Source: Ascidiimonas sp046199005 (lineage in GTDB: Bacteria; Bacteroidota; Bacteroidia; Flavobacteriales; Flavobacteriaceae). From it: a stretch of 64,000 nucleotides of DNA. This document shows positions 25,340-33,907 of this stretch, piece by piece. The stretch spans positions 3,100,001 to 3,164,000 of the forward strand of contig CP176050.1 of NCBI GenBank assembly GCA_046199005.1, given 5' to 3'. The stretch's first letter is position 1; each line of letters starts with the position of its first letter. The notes below the pieces were generated by a model that saw nothing but the letters and a program-made list of their open reading frames with translations, was not told the origin of the DNA and did not search any database. The translations under genes were made by a program, and so were the position numbers.

Positions 25340-26461
25340 TTAAGAAAACATATCTTTCACTTTATCAAAAAAAGATTTTTCTCCTTTTTCCGGGCTTGGG
25401 GTGAAATGATCGTCGTCGAGCATTCGTTCAAAGAATTCTTTTTGCTCTTTATTGATATGCTTTGGCGTCCAAACATTTACATGTACTAAAAGATCACCAT
25501 TGCCATATCTATTGACACTTGGAAGCCCCTTGCCCCTAAGTCTTAGTATTTTTCCAGACTGAATCCCCTCTTCCAGTTTGATCCTTACTTTTCCGGTTAC
25601 AGTATCTATTTCTTTTGAGGTTCCCAGCACCGCTTCTGAGATGCTTATATACAAATCGTAGTGCAGATTATCTCCTTCACGCTTTAAGGTTTCATGCTCC
25701 TGTTCTTCGATTGCCACGATCAAATCTCCGGCAATCCCATTTCCGGGGGCTTCATTTCCTTTTCCGCCCACTTTTAGCTGCATGCCATCTACCACACCAG
25801 CCGGAATCTTGATAGAAACCGTCTCATCCTGCATTTTTAATCCCTGGCTATCTGCATCCGGTGGTCTGTTATCCATGATCTGACCTGCTCCGCCACAAGC
25901 ATTACAGGCTGTAGCTGTTTGCATTCTTCCCAGAATCGTATTGGTTACACGAGTAACCTGTCCTCTACCATTACAGGTAGGGCACGTTTTATAGGTAACT
26001 CCTTTGGCCTGAATTTTTCTGCGAACTTTTACTTTTTTCTCTACACCGTTAGCTATTTCATCCAAGGTAAGTTTGACCCTGATCCTAAGATTGCTTCCTT
26101 TAACTCTTCGTTGACCTCCGCCACCGCCGAAGCCTCCGAAACCGCCAAAGCTTCCGCCAAAAGCACCTCCAAAAATATCTCCAAACTGACTGAAGATATC
26201 ATCCATATTCATTCCGCCGCCATTGAAGCCACCCGCACCTTCAAAAGCTGCATGGCCGTATTGATCATATCTTGCTTTCTTATCGGGATCACTCAGAACT
26301 TCATAAGCCTCAGCCGCTTTTTTGAAATTCTCTTCTGCTTCTTTGTCACCAGGATTCTTATCAGGATGAAACTCAATGGCCTTCTTTCGATATGCTTTCT
26401 TAATTTCGGCAGCCGATGCACCTTTGCTTATTCCTAATATTTCGTAATAGTCCTGTTTCAT
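25340..26461 (-). CDS. dnaJ: Chaperone DnaJ with a reduced zinc-finger domain
   Basis: The 373-residue co-chaperone stimulates DnaK ATPase. It has a J domain (about 1-70, with HPD in IEFHPDKNPG), a G/F-rich linker with GGFGGFGGGGG, and the C-terminal substrate-binding domains (IKIPAGVVDGMQLKV, LRLRGKGLPSVN). The zinc region has only two CxxCxGxG units (CPTCNGRG and CNACGGAG, about residues 163-197) where classical DnaJ has four, so at most one zinc site remains. It lies 30 bp after grpE, in the usual grpE-dnaJ operon. Confidence 0.95.
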   Translation of the reverse strand: MKQDYYEILGISKGASAAEIKKAYRKKAIEFHPDKNPGDKEAEENFKKAAEAYEVLSDPDKKARYDQYGHAAFEGAGGFNGGGMNMDDIFSQFGDIFGGAFGGSFGGFGGFGGGGGQRRVKGSNLRIRVKLTLDEIANGVEKKVKVRRKIQAKGVTYKTCPTCNGRGQVTRVTNTILGRMQTATACNACGGAGQIMDNRPPDADSQGLKMQDETVSIKIPAGVVDGMQLKVGGKGNEAPGNGIAGDLIVAIEEQEHETLKREGDNLHYDLYISISEAVLGTSKEIDTVTGKVRIKLEEGIQSGKILRLRGKGLPSVNRYGNGDLLVHVNVWTPKHINKEQKEFFERMLDDDHFTPSPEKGEKSFFDKVKDMFS

Positions 26462-26491
26462 AATTGTGTTGTAAAGTTGTTAAGATATTGA

Positions 26492-27037
26492 TTATTGGCC
26501 TACTACTACTTTCGGATAACGTATAATGCGATCACCAAGCTTGTATCCTTTTTCAATGACGTCTACTATCTTACCTTTCATATCTTCGGAAGCTGCTGGT
26601 ATTTGTGTCACCGCTTCATGAATATCAGCATCAAAACTATCACCGGGTTTGGTGTCTAAATTTTCAAGACCTTTATTTTTAAGTGTTTCCTTGAGCTTGC
26701 TGCTAATAAGTTCTACTCCTTTGAATAGCTCATTATCTTCTGCCTTACCTATCTCTACCAGCGCACGATCAAAATCGTCTATTACGGGTAACAATGCCTG
26801 TACCACATCTTGATTGGCAGTCTTAAAAAGTTCAACGCGTTCTTTGGAAACGCGCTTCTTGTAGTTCTCAAACTCTGCGAACAGCCTTAAGAATTTATCC
26901 TTTTCTTTGGCTAATGCTTCTTCAATATCCTGAACTTCTGTATCTGTGCTCTTATCGGAAACCGCAGTATCGGTTTGGTTTTGATCGTTTTCTTGTAAAA
27001 CCTCCTGTTCGTCGGTCGCTTTTTCTTTTTTACTCAT
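26492..27037 (-). CDS. grpE: Nucleotide exchange factor GrpE
   Basis: The 181-residue protein has an acidic disordered N-terminus (about 1-40), a long dimerising helix (LAKEKDKFLRLFAEFENYKKR) and the C-terminal beta domain that contacts DnaK (IHEAVTQIP, IVDVIEKGYKLGDRIIRYP, KVVVGQ). It exchanges ADP for ATP on DnaK. It is the first gene of the heat-shock pair with dnaJ. No CIRCE-type inverted repeat was seen in the 116 bp upstream. Confidence 0.95.
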   Translation of the reverse strand: MSKKEKATDEQEVLQENDQNQTDTAVSDKSTDTEVQDIEEALAKEKDKFLRLFAEFENYKKRVSKERVELFKTANQDVVQALLPVIDDFDRALVEIGKAEDNELFKGVELISSKLKETLKNKGLENLDTKPGDSFDADIHEAVTQIPAASEDMKGKIVDVIEKGYKLGDRIIRYPKVVVGQ

Positions 27038-27153
27038 GTTTTATTCCACTTTTAGCCATTTTAAGATGGCAAAAGTACTGCCAATTCTTGTAAAATGTCA
27101 AAATGTCACAAAAAATGATCAAAATCTATTATGATGATATATTAAAAAGGTGT

Positions 27154-28101
27154 CTAGGAGACAAATTCTTGTGTAGAGGGTGTACGTTCGTCTGTAACTA
27201 AGAGGTCGTTCAAAGCACCTGAAACATTGGAATGTATGAACATAAATCCTTCATTTTCAATCTTTTTAGAACTTACACGCTGACTATCAAACAGTATGTT
27301 AGCCATTTCACCCAGAATCGCTCTCAGCAGCCACTCGGGTACGTTGGGAAGAAAAAGTGGTTTTTTAAGCGCAGCAGCTACTTCTTTGGTGAGTTTCGTA
27401 TTGTTTACCGGATTCGGTGCCACTCCGTTGTAAACTCCTTCCAGTTTCTCCGTAACGGCATAAAGAAATAGTTCTGCCAAATCTGTAATATGTATCCAGG
27501 ACTGCCATTGTTCGCCGCTCCCTAGAGGAGCTCCCGCATAAAACTTAACAGGTTTCATTAATTGAGGTAAAGCTCCGCCATCTTTGGACAGAACCAAACC
27601 AATTCTAATCTTGGTGACCTGCATTCCTAGGTCTTTCCATTTATCAGCGGCTGCCTCCCATTCTTTAACAACTTTACATAGAAAAGAATCGTCATAAATG
27701 TTATCATCTTCTGTATAATAATGTGTTAATGAACTTGGGTATACTCCAATAGCAGAAGCAGAAACCAGCGATGAAACCTGATGTCTGGAATTGTTGCGTA
27801 GCAAATTATGTAGTGTGTTCAAAGAATCCAGACGACTATCAATAATGATCTTCTTATAAGATTCAGTCCATCTTTTAGAAATAGAAGCGCCAGCGAGATT
27901 AATCACAGTATCAACACCTTCCAGACAATTTTCGTCGATCTCACTTTTAGAGGGATCCCAAAAAAAACCATTTACCTGGTCTGATTTTTCAATTTTGTTC
28001 TTACTGGTAGTCAAATAGTTCACCTGGATATTTCTCAATCTGCACAAACGCATGATCTCACTTCCTACTAAACCGGTGGCTCCTGTGATTAAAACTTTCA
28101 T
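27154..28101 (-). CDS. TIGR01777-family NAD(P)-dependent epimerase (YfcH/SulA-like)
   Basis: I use ATG 28101 (MKVLITGATGLVGSEIM); the frame extends five codons to a TTG. The 315-residue protein has an N-terminal Rossmann fold with GATGLVGSE, VDTVINLAGASISKRW (the characteristic NLAG motif of this family), VSASAIGVYP, and WQSWIHITDLAELF. A C-terminal DUF1731-like part with LPNVPEWLLRAILGEMA follows. Members are extended short-chain dehydrogenases of unsettled physiological role. It lies downstream of mnmD with a 127-bp gap and may have its own promoter. Confidence 0.9.
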   Translation of the reverse strand: MKVLITGATGLVGSEIMRLCRLRNIQVNYLTTSKNKIEKSDQVNGFFWDPSKSEIDENCLEGVDTVINLAGASISKRWTESYKKIIIDSRLDSLNTLHNLLRNNSRHQVSSLVSASAIGVYPSSLTHYYTEDDNIYDDSFLCKVVKEWEAAADKWKDLGMQVTKIRIGLVLSKDGGALPQLMKPVKFYAGAPLGSGEQWQSWIHITDLAELFLYAVTEKLEGVYNGVAPNPVNNTKLTKEVAAALKKPLFLPNVPEWLLRAILGEMANILFDSQRVSSKKIENEGFMFIHSNVSGALNDLLVTDERTPSTQEFVS

Positions 28102-28228
28102 CTTTCTCTTTTTCAATACGTAAAGGTACTTTTTTAGATGAGGATTCGTAACAATTTAGTAACGTTTAACAGGGATTTAACCACCTTTTAAGAGAATGAA
28201 AGATTCAATGTATTTATTTTCTTGAAGA

Positions 28229-28900
28229 TTACTTATCTACTCTTTTTAGCGCTCTAAGCATTTCTCTTTTACCGGGAGGACCGGGAAGTTTCTCTACCTG
28301 AAACCCGGAAGCCTGCATTGCTCTTCGAACACTGCCTTTTGCAGAATAGGTCACCAGTACTCCATGAGCTTTTAATGCAGTATACATTTTTACAAAAATC
28401 GCTTCGGTCCATAGATCGGGTTGTACCCTGGGACCAAATGCGTCGAAATAAATAAGATCAAAAGCTGCGACGTCTTTAATGTCTTTAAACAGTTGCTTTC
28501 GCTTGGTCAAAGTAAAATCAGCATTGATCTCATGTTTGATTTCCCATTCGGTCTCGTGCAGCTTATTGAAAGTTTCTTTCGCTCCTGCTTGTTCTAATTG
28601 GTCTGGATAATTTAACTGATTTATCTCTGTTTTGCTTACAGGATACGCCTCTACACCTACATAAGTTACCTTTAGCTGTAATTGTTTTGCATTGAAAAGA
28701 GTGACCAGCGCATTCAGCCCCGTTCCAAAGCCTACTTCAAGAATTGAGATCTCTCGTGCTTGAAACAATTGCAGTCCGTTTTTGATAAAGACATGCAAAG
28801 CTTCATTTATAGCACCGTGTTTTGAATGATAGTGTTCATTAAGGTCTTCGATGAAAATGGTCTTAGATCCATCGCCGGTAACAATGATCTCACGTTTCAA
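28229..28900 (-). CDS. mnmD: MnmD-like tRNA (mnm5s2U34) methyltransferase
   Basis: The 223-residue stand-alone SAM methyltransferase of the DUF752/MnmC2 type completes the 5-methylaminomethyl group of the wobble uridine in some tRNAs. It shows YHSKHGAINEALHVFI, the SAM motif ILEVGFGTGLNALVT and LIYFDAFGPRVQPDLWT. The start is a TTG at 28900, one base after the TAG of the DUF4920 gene. No in-frame ATG fits, and the N-terminus KREIIVTGDGSKT looks complete, so I accept the TTG with translational coupling. It lacks the FAD-dependent domain of E. coli MnmC. Confidence 0.88.
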   Translation of the reverse strand: MKREIIVTGDGSKTIFIEDLNEHYHSKHGAINEALHVFIKNGLQLFQAREISILEVGFGTGLNALVTLFNAKQLQLKVTYVGVEAYPVSKTEINQLNYPDQLEQAGAKETFNKLHETEWEIKHEINADFTLTKRKQLFKDIKDVAAFDLIYFDAFGPRVQPDLWTEAIFVKMYTALKAHGVLVTYSAKGSVRRAMQASGFQVEKLPGPPGKREMLRALKRVDK

Positions 28901-28901
28901 A

Positions 28902-29402
28902 CTACTCTTTTATTTTTACTCCTGATGCTTCAAAAGAATAGGTCTTCTTAGGTTGAGTGATCGCAGCTATTTCCTGTTCAGACTTTCCCGCATCTTTTGC
29001 GTAATGTTGCTGTTCCTCTACCGATACAACATTCACGAAAGCCTTACCATTTACGATTACTTCTTTACCCTCGATGTCTTTAGGCACAAAAAAGCCGTAA
29101 TCTTTAAACTTTACCATGACTTCTTCCCCATCCATATCCAGTCTCATCCAACAACCTTTAGCTTTACAAACTGCGTTCACCTTTGCCTTTAAAGTAATTT
29201 CAAGACTATCGCCTGCCGGAAGTGCCTCATATTTTTGACTCATTTTTTGGGTAGTGGCAACGGTTTTTAACTCAAAATCAGTTCCAAAATCCTGGTAACT
29301 CTCTTTTTTTTGTTGTGCATTGCATGCCAAGAATGCAAATGAACAAACTAAACAAAAAAGCAGGCCGGCACGAAACGTTTTTCTACTTATCATTTTCATC
29401 AT
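28902..29402 (-). CDS. DUF4920 lipoprotein
   Basis: I start at ATG 29402, the first of three close ATGs (29402, 29399, 29393); the longer frame adds 27 implausible residues. The 166-residue product has a signal with lipobox FLAC and then the DUF4920 domain: LKAKVNAVCKAKGCWMRLDM, VMVKFKDYGFFVPKDIEGK and VIVNGKAF. The KGCWM motif is typical of this OB-fold-like family from Bacteroidota. It is probably anchored in the periplasm or outer membrane. Its stop is one base from the mnmD TTG, although the functions look unrelated. Confidence 0.85.
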   Translation of the reverse strand: MMKMISRKTFRAGLLFCLVCSFAFLACNAQQKKESYQDFGTDFELKTVATTQKMSQKYEALPAGDSLEITLKAKVNAVCKAKGCWMRLDMDGEEVMVKFKDYGFFVPKDIEGKEVIVNGKAFVNVVSVEEQQHYAKDAGKSEQEIAAITQPKKTYSFEASGVKIKE

Positions 29403-29468
29403 TTTGTATTTTCTACAAAATAAAGGTTTTTTGTCATAATATTCATTTCGTAAAGGTGTTAAAATGAC

Positions 29469-29476
29469 TAACTTTG
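29469..29476 (+). promoter_or_regulatory. Promoter -7 box for ilvE
   Basis: TAACTTTG matches the Bacteroidota -7 consensus TAnnTTTG about 104 bp upstream of the ilvE start. A clear TTG -33 element is not evident. The leader it implies holds the 13-codon ORF at 29542-29583. Confidence 0.5.
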
Positions 29477-29541
29477 TACTCAAATCAGGGTTGAAACCAA
29501 AGCAAAGCGGAGGTTCACCATTCTAATTCTCCATTGCAAAT

Positions 29542-29583
29542 ATGAGTAATGTTTGCTGGACGCTTAAACAAATTATTTTATGA
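29542..29583 (+). other. Possible leader peptide ORF before ilvE
   Basis: A 13-codon frame reads MSNVCWTLKQIIL and stops with TGA that overlaps the ilvE ATG (ATGA at 29580-29583). Five of the 13 residues are Val, Leu or Ile, and three of the last three are Ile-Ile-Leu. That is suggestive of translation-coupled control by branched-chain amino acid supply, but the ORF is short and could be chance. Confidence 0.35.
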
Positions 29584-30650
29584 AAACCGATACCATCTTG
29601 AAAATAGACATACAGAAATCAGATCAATCGAAAATTGGGGATGTAGATTTCCAAAATTTGAGTTTTGGGAGCATTTTCACAGATCATATGTTTGTGTGTG
29701 ATTACAAAGACGGGGCATGGCAAAATCCAAAAATAATGCCTTATCAATCTATTTCATTAGATCCTTCTGCCAGGGTTTTTCACTACGGACAAGCTGTTTT
29801 TGAAGGGATGAAAGCCTATAAGGACGATCAGGGTAAAGTTTGGTTATTTCGTCCGGATGAAAATTTTAAGAGAATTAATAATTCTTCCAGAAGACTCGCT
29901 ATACCTGAATTTCCCGAAGATTATTTCTTTGAGGGACTTAAAACACTTCTTAGATTAGACGATGAATGGATCAAAAAAGGGTATGGAAATTCTCTTTATA
30001 TAAGACCTTTCGTGATCGCAACGCAGCCCAGTGTACTTGCGTCTCCAGCTTCTGAATATAAATTTATTATTATTTGTTCACCAGCGCAATCGTATTACGG
30101 AGGCGAAGTTCGTGTTAAAATAGCTGAAAAATATAGCCGGGCAGCAAGCGGAGGTTTCGGATTTGCGAAAGCGGCAGGAAATTATGCCGGGCAATTCTAT
30201 CCTACTGGTCTTGCTCAAAAAGAAGGTTACCAGCAGGTAATCTGGACAGATGCCAATACACATGAATACCTTGAAGAAGCAGGCACCATGAATGTTTTCT
30301 TTAGAATAGATGATAAACTGATAACGTGCCCGGTGAGCGATCGTATATTAGATGGTGTTACCCGAAAGAGCGTTATTGCAATTGCCAAAGATCACGGTAT
30401 TGAAATAGAAGAAAGACCCATTAAAGTCTCGGAAATTATTCAGGCCGCAAAAGATAATCGTCTTAAAGAGATCTTTGGAAGCGGAACTGCTGCTGTTATC
30501 AATCCAATCAAAGGTTTTGGTTACAAAGAAGAAAAGTATGAATTGCCTGAACTTGAAAACTCTTATGCATCTATGTTCAAGAAAACATTAATGGATATTC
30601 AGTACAATAAAGCACCAGATAAATTTGGCTGGCGTTACGGCATAGAATGA
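29580..30650 (+). CDS. ilvE: Branched-chain amino acid aminotransferase
   Basis: The 356-residue PLP enzyme of fold type IV interconverts Leu, Ile and Val with their 2-oxo acids. Diagnostic parts are VFHYGQAVFEGMKAYK, LYIRPFVIAT, the catalytic Lys in GFGFAKAAGNYAG, EYLEEAGTMNVFF and FGSGTAAVINPI. The size and motifs match the larger BCAT-type (IlvE/Bat2) subgroup. The gene is monocistronic: a promoter-like box lies 104 bp upstream and a strong terminator directly after the stop. A tiny upstream ORF overlaps the start codon. Confidence 0.95.
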   Translation: MKTDTILKIDIQKSDQSKIGDVDFQNLSFGSIFTDHMFVCDYKDGAWQNPKIMPYQSISLDPSARVFHYGQAVFEGMKAYKDDQGKVWLFRPDENFKRINNSSRRLAIPEFPEDYFFEGLKTLLRLDDEWIKKGYGNSLYIRPFVIATQPSVLASPASEYKFIIICSPAQSYYGGEVRVKIAEKYSRAASGGFGFAKAAGNYAGQFYPTGLAQKEGYQQVIWTDANTHEYLEEAGTMNVFFRIDDKLITCPVSDRILDGVTRKSVIAIAKDHGIEIEERPIKVSEIIQAAKDNRLKEIFGSGTAAVINPIKGFGYKEEKYELPELENSYASMFKKTLMDIQYNKAPDKFGWRYGIE

Positions 30651-30654
30651 TCAT

Positions 30655-30687
30655 AAAAACGCTGTTTGAAAAGACAGCGTTTTTTTA
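30655..30687 (+). terminator. Rho-independent terminator of ilvE
   Basis: AAAAACGCTGT and ACAGCGTTTTT pair around TTGAAAAG, followed by a T run. Confidence 0.9.
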
Positions 30688-30779
30688 TTGGCACCGCCAA
30701 AAGGTCTAATACCCCGAGGCTTAACTGGAAACTAAACGTTTGTTTAAAGTAAATGCTTTATGGGCTTGCCCTGAAGTAG

Positions 30780-31166
30780 TTACTTATCCAAAATTCGCTC
30801 AATGTCTGGTTTAAAATAATTTGGTCCTTTTAATACCTTTCCGTCCTCCCTGTAAATAGGTTTTCCATTCTCCCCTAATTTACTCATATTGCTTCGTTGA
30901 ATCTCATTAAAGACCTCTTCAATCTTATGTTGCATTCCGTGCTCCAGGATGGTTCCACACAAAATATAAAGCATATCTCCCAAAGCATCAGCTACCTCAA
31001 CCAAATCGTTGTTTAATGCAGCTTCCAGATATTCTTCATTTTCTTCAGCCATGAGTTCGTATCGTAGCTTAAGCTTTTTTTCATCAAGTTTGGCTTTGGG
31101 ATTATGGGCTATTCCCAGTCCAAAAGCCGCGTGAAATTCTTCCACCGATTTAAGTGCGTGTTTCAT
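30780..31166 (-). CDS. MazG-like nucleotide pyrophosphohydrolase
   Basis: The 128-residue protein shows the all-alpha NTP-PPase pattern: EENEEYLEAA followed by EVADALGDMLYILCG, i.e. the EExxE...ExxD set that binds Mg2+ and a nucleotide triphosphate. The C-terminal part (NMSKLGENGKPIYREDGKVL) is typical of small MazG-like/PRA-PH-type proteins that hydrolyse non-canonical or excess NTPs. The exact substrate is unknown. It is transcribed away from the small membrane gene at 31201, with only 34 bp between the starts. Confidence 0.85.
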   Translation of the reverse strand: MKHALKSVEEFHAAFGLGIAHNPKAKLDEKKLKLRYELMAEENEEYLEAALNNDLVEVADALGDMLYILCGTILEHGMQHKIEEVFNEIQRSNMSKLGENGKPIYREDGKVLKGPNYFKPDIERILDK

Positions 31167-31177
31167 TGTAATTTGAC

Positions 31178-31185
31178 TAATTTTG
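31178..31185 (+). promoter_or_regulatory. Promoter -7 box for the small membrane gene at 31201
   Basis: TAATTTTG matches TAnnTTTG, about 16 bp before the ATG at 31201. It lies between divergent starts, giving a very short leader. Confidence 0.45.
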
Positions 31186-31200
31186 CCTAAAAATAAGGAT

Positions 31201-31389
31201 ATGTTTAGTACAGGACAATATATTTTTGCAATTCTATTTATTATTGTTTTTTCTTTCTTTATTATTCTCAGCTACCGAAAAGACCGCACACTACATCAAA
31301 GATTTTACAAAAAATCCTGGCTGATTTTAATCGGTTTTATTGTATTCGTAATCGTATTGTTTCTTATAAAGTTTTTTATCAAAAATTAA
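31201..31389 (+). CDS. Small two-helix membrane protein
   Basis: The start is ATG 31201; a longer frame from a TTG would place the promoter box inside the gene. The 62-residue protein has two membrane helices (about residues 7-26, YIFAILFIIVFSFFIILSY, and about 40-58) joined by a basic loop (RKDRTLHQRFYKK), so the loop should face the cytoplasm. I know no function. Its length and regular topology, plus an own promoter-like box, argue it is real. Confidence 0.7.
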   Translation: MFSTGQYIFAILFIIVFSFFIILSYRKDRTLHQRFYKKSWLILIGFIVFVIVLFLIKFFIKN

Positions 31390-31472
31390 CCTACAAATTT
31401 TGATTTTTACTATTTATTTTGATTTTCCTACAACAAATAGGGATATTCTATACTTTTTTCATTAAAAAACCC

Positions 31473-31480
31473 TAAATTTG
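31473..31480 (+). promoter_or_regulatory. Promoter -7 box for the small gene at 31505
   Basis: TAAATTTG matches TAnnTTTG, 25 bp before the ATG at 31505. Confidence 0.5.
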
Positions 31481-31504
31481 TCCTGTGGTTTTAAATATTT
31501 TGCA

Positions 31505-31684
31505 ATGATAATTTTTTTAACAATTTTATCGGCGCTCCTTTTGATTAATATTCTACTGTTACTCTTCAGTGTAAATAAGGTGCCCGAAAAGAAAATAACT
31601 TCTCCTAAACAACATCTTTTAAAGAGTGATCGCTCTGAAGAATCAGGAAGTTATAATATTCCTAAATATCGTAGAGCCGTTTGA
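31505..31684 (+). CDS. Small single-helix membrane protein
   Basis: The start is ATG 31505. The 59-residue protein has one N-terminal helix (about residues 2-24, IIFLTILSALLLINILLLLF), then a charged soluble tail (VPEKKITSPKQHLLKSDRSE) ending NIPKYRRAV. No family is recognised. A TAAATTTG box sits just upstream, so it is probably expressed alone. Confidence 0.6.
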   Translation: MIIFLTILSALLLINILLLLFSVNKVPEKKITSPKQHLLKSDRSEESGSYNIPKYRRAV

Positions 31685-31813
31685 TTCCAGAGGATTCTTA
31701 ATTTACTTCTTTAACTCTTTAATGACGATGCATTTTCGCCAACTTTTCTAAAGAGACCATTATTTTTTATTCCTATTATTTGTATCTTAGTGGGAAACCA
31801 ATCCAATAACTTT

Positions 31814-32836
31814 ATGAAAGCCTTAAAGTACATACTTTTACTACTATTGATCGTTATCATTGCCGTGGCAATTTATGCAGCCATGCAACCTTCGGAATAC
31901 GACGTGAATCGATCAAGAATCATTGAAGCACCGCAACAGGTTACTTATAATCATATTGCAGACTACAAAAACTGGGAAGCATGGAGTCCCTGGCTTGAAG
32001 AAGATCCCGGGATGACTTTAGAGTATCCAGAAAAAACTTCCGGAGTCGGAGGGGGCTATTCATGGACAGGAAAAGATGGTAGTGGTAAAATGGAAACGAT
32101 TGAGGCAGACCCGTATTCAAGTCTCGAACAACGCATTACATTTGAAGGTTTTGACCCCTCTACCGTATACTGGGATCTGGAACCTGCAGAGAATGGAACC
32201 AAGGTTACCTGGGGTATGCGAGGAGATCAAAATTTTATGTTTAAGCTCTATACATTATTTATGGGCAATATGGATGAAATGGTCGGACCGATGTATGAAA
32301 GAGGCCTAGAAAAATTAGATAGTATTCTCGTGAAAGACATTCAAAAATACAGCATCGAAATTAATGGTGTCACCAATCACGGAGGCGGATACTACGTTTA
32401 CAAAAGCACCTCAACTAAAACCAGTGAAGTTGCAGAAAGTATGGCAAATCTAATGCCTCAGGTAGGTAAGTTTGCTGCTACTAACAACATCACAGCTGCC
32501 GGACCTCCGTTTATTATATACCATAAGTGGGATGAAGAGAACAACGCGACTATCTTTTCTGCCTGCTACCCTACCACCGATCGGGTCATCACCACAGAAA
32601 ACAGTGATGTACTTACCGGCGAACTGAAACCATTTAGAGCTTTAAAGACTACTCTCACAGGTAATTATTCCAATCTAAAGGAAGCATGGGAAAAAGCCAT
32701 GGAATATTTGAAGAAAAACGAACTCAAAGAAGATATGGATGGTTCTTATCTGGAGGTTTATACAACCGACCCTTCCCAATACCCGAATCCATCAGATTGG
32801 GTTACAGAAATTTATATTCCACTACAAGCCGAGTAA
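31814..32836 (+). CDS. SRPBCC plus GyrI-like (effector-binding) membrane-anchored protein
   Basis: The start is ATG 31814; the frame extends to a GTG eight codons earlier. The 340-residue protein has an N-terminal helix (about residues 5-24), a polyketide cyclase/SRPBCC domain (about 28-170, with RIIEAPQQVTYNHIADYKNW and WSPWLEEDP), and a C-terminal GyrI-like/AraC effector-binding domain (about 185-340, with VYKSTSTKTSEV, PFIIYHKWDE and LEVYTTDPSQYPN). Both folds bind small hydrophobic ligands. The anchored pairing is common in Bacteroidota, but its ligand is unknown. Confidence 0.88.
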   Translation: MKALKYILLLLLIVIIAVAIYAAMQPSEYDVNRSRIIEAPQQVTYNHIADYKNWEAWSPWLEEDPGMTLEYPEKTSGVGGGYSWTGKDGSGKMETIEADPYSSLEQRITFEGFDPSTVYWDLEPAENGTKVTWGMRGDQNFMFKLYTLFMGNMDEMVGPMYERGLEKLDSILVKDIQKYSIEINGVTNHGGGYYVYKSTSTKTSEVAESMANLMPQVGKFAATNNITAAGPPFIIYHKWDEENNATIFSACYPTTDRVITTENSDVLTGELKPFRALKTTLTGNYSNLKEAWEKAMEYLKKNELKEDMDGSYLEVYTTDPSQYPNPSDWVTEIYIPLQAE

Positions 32837-32887
32837 TATTGATAATAGTAAATTCATTTATAATTTAAGAAAGCTCTTTTGTAGCGC

Positions 32888-33256
32888 ATGAAAAGCATTT
32901 TACTGGTTTTTTTAGGTGGAGGTCTCGGTTCTGCCCTTCGATTTATTATAGGTAAATGGTTGAATCCGTTTTACAAGATACCCCTGGGTACATTTACCGT
33001 AAATCTGGTAGGTTCTCTTATTATAGGAATAATTCTTGGATATGCTGCTAAAGGGGACAGCCTTTCCAGCTCTCAAAACCTTCTTTTAGCTACAGGCTTC
33101 TGTGGAGGGTTCACTACTTTTTCTGCATTTTCTTATGAAAATTCTACCTTTCTTAAGTCGGGAGATATTACAAGTTTTGCAGTGTATACATCACTTAGCA
33201 TCGCAGGTGGATTAGCTGCGGTTCTTGCCGGATTATGGATTTCTAAATATTTGTAA
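32888..33256 (+). CDS. crcB: Fluoride channel CrcB/FluC
   Basis: The 122-residue protein has four membrane helices and the family motifs: GGGLGSALRF, the polar-track Asn in GTFTVNLVGS, and GFCGGFTTFSAFSYE with the two Phe of the pore. It works as a dual-topology homodimer that exports fluoride down its gradient. A single gene fits a homodimer. No fluoride riboswitch consensus was seen in the 50 bp upstream. Confidence 0.95.
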   Translation: MKSILLVFLGGGLGSALRFIIGKWLNPFYKIPLGTFTVNLVGSLIIGIILGYAAKGDSLSSSQNLLLATGFCGGFTTFSAFSYENSTFLKSGDITSFAVYTSLSIAGGLAAVLAGLWISKYL

Positions 33257-33412
33257 ATCAAATCGTTATAAAATTCTTTTACCGACTTTCAAAAGTTGAG
33301 GAACTAAAACGTTTTAGTTGTTTTTATACATTTTGACTTCCACTCTTTTTTGCTTTTTTTTTGTAAAAAATGAGTGTCGATGTCATAATTTTTACCCCAA
33401 ATAATTATTACA

Positions 33413-33429
33413 CCCCCATTTTTAGGGGG
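33413..33429. other. G/C hairpin upstream of the P-II gene
   Basis: CCCCC and GGGGG pair around ATTTTTA, about 100 bp before the P-II gene. It is unusual in such AT-rich DNA and may be a terminator-like or regulatory hairpin; it has no strong T run on the plus strand. Confidence 0.35.
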
Positions 33430-33529
33430 GCAAATTTCTCAAAAGCATAAAAATTCATTTTGCAACCTTAATTATTTTGGGGTTAACATCCTTTTAACAT
33501 AGATTTAACCCATCAAATAATTTTTATTT

Positions 33530-33868
33530 ATGAAAAAAATAGAGGCTATTATTCGAAAGTCAAAATTCGATGAAGTGAAGGATGCACTGCATCAAATTGA
33601 AGTTAACTTCTTCAGCTATTGGGACGTTACCGGAGTGGGTAACGAAAAAGAAGGCCACGTATATCGAGGCATCACCTATAGCACCACCGACATTCAAAGA
33701 AGATATTTGTCGCTGGTCGTCTCCGATAGTTTTCTTGAAAAAACGGTAGAGGCCATTCTAGGTGCTGCATATACCGGAAATGTGGGAGACGGAAAAATTT
33801 TCGTTTCTGATGTTTTAGAGACCTATAGGATCAGAACTCGTGAAAACGGACCCGATTCTCTAAAGTAA
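33530..33868 (+). CDS. Nitrogen regulatory protein P-II
   Basis: The 112-residue P-II trimer subunit begins KKIEAIIRKSKFDEVKDAL. The T-loop (about residues 37-54) reads EKEGHVYRGITYSTTDIQR, with Tyr at the position of Tyr51 but lacking the classical sequence around it. The C-terminal PROSITE-like region is NVGDGKIFVSDVLETYRIR, with GDGKIFV as the ATP/2-oxoglutarate site. It lies 39 bp upstream of amt, so it probably gates that transporter as GlnK gates AmtB. I would call it GlnK-like by context. Confidence 0.9.
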   Translation: MKKIEAIIRKSKFDEVKDALHQIEVNFFSYWDVTGVGNEKEGHVYRGITYSTTDIQRRYLSLVVSDSFLEKTVEAILGAAYTGNVGDGKIFVSDVLETYRIRTRENGPDSLK

Positions 33869-33907
33869 AATCCTTTCTCATCTTTTCAATTCAATAAAAT
33901 ATATATT

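Noticed and set aside
32837..32887. Fluoride riboswitch upstream of crcB
   Set aside because: The gap is only about 50 bp, AT-rich and without the conserved G/C pseudoknot elements.
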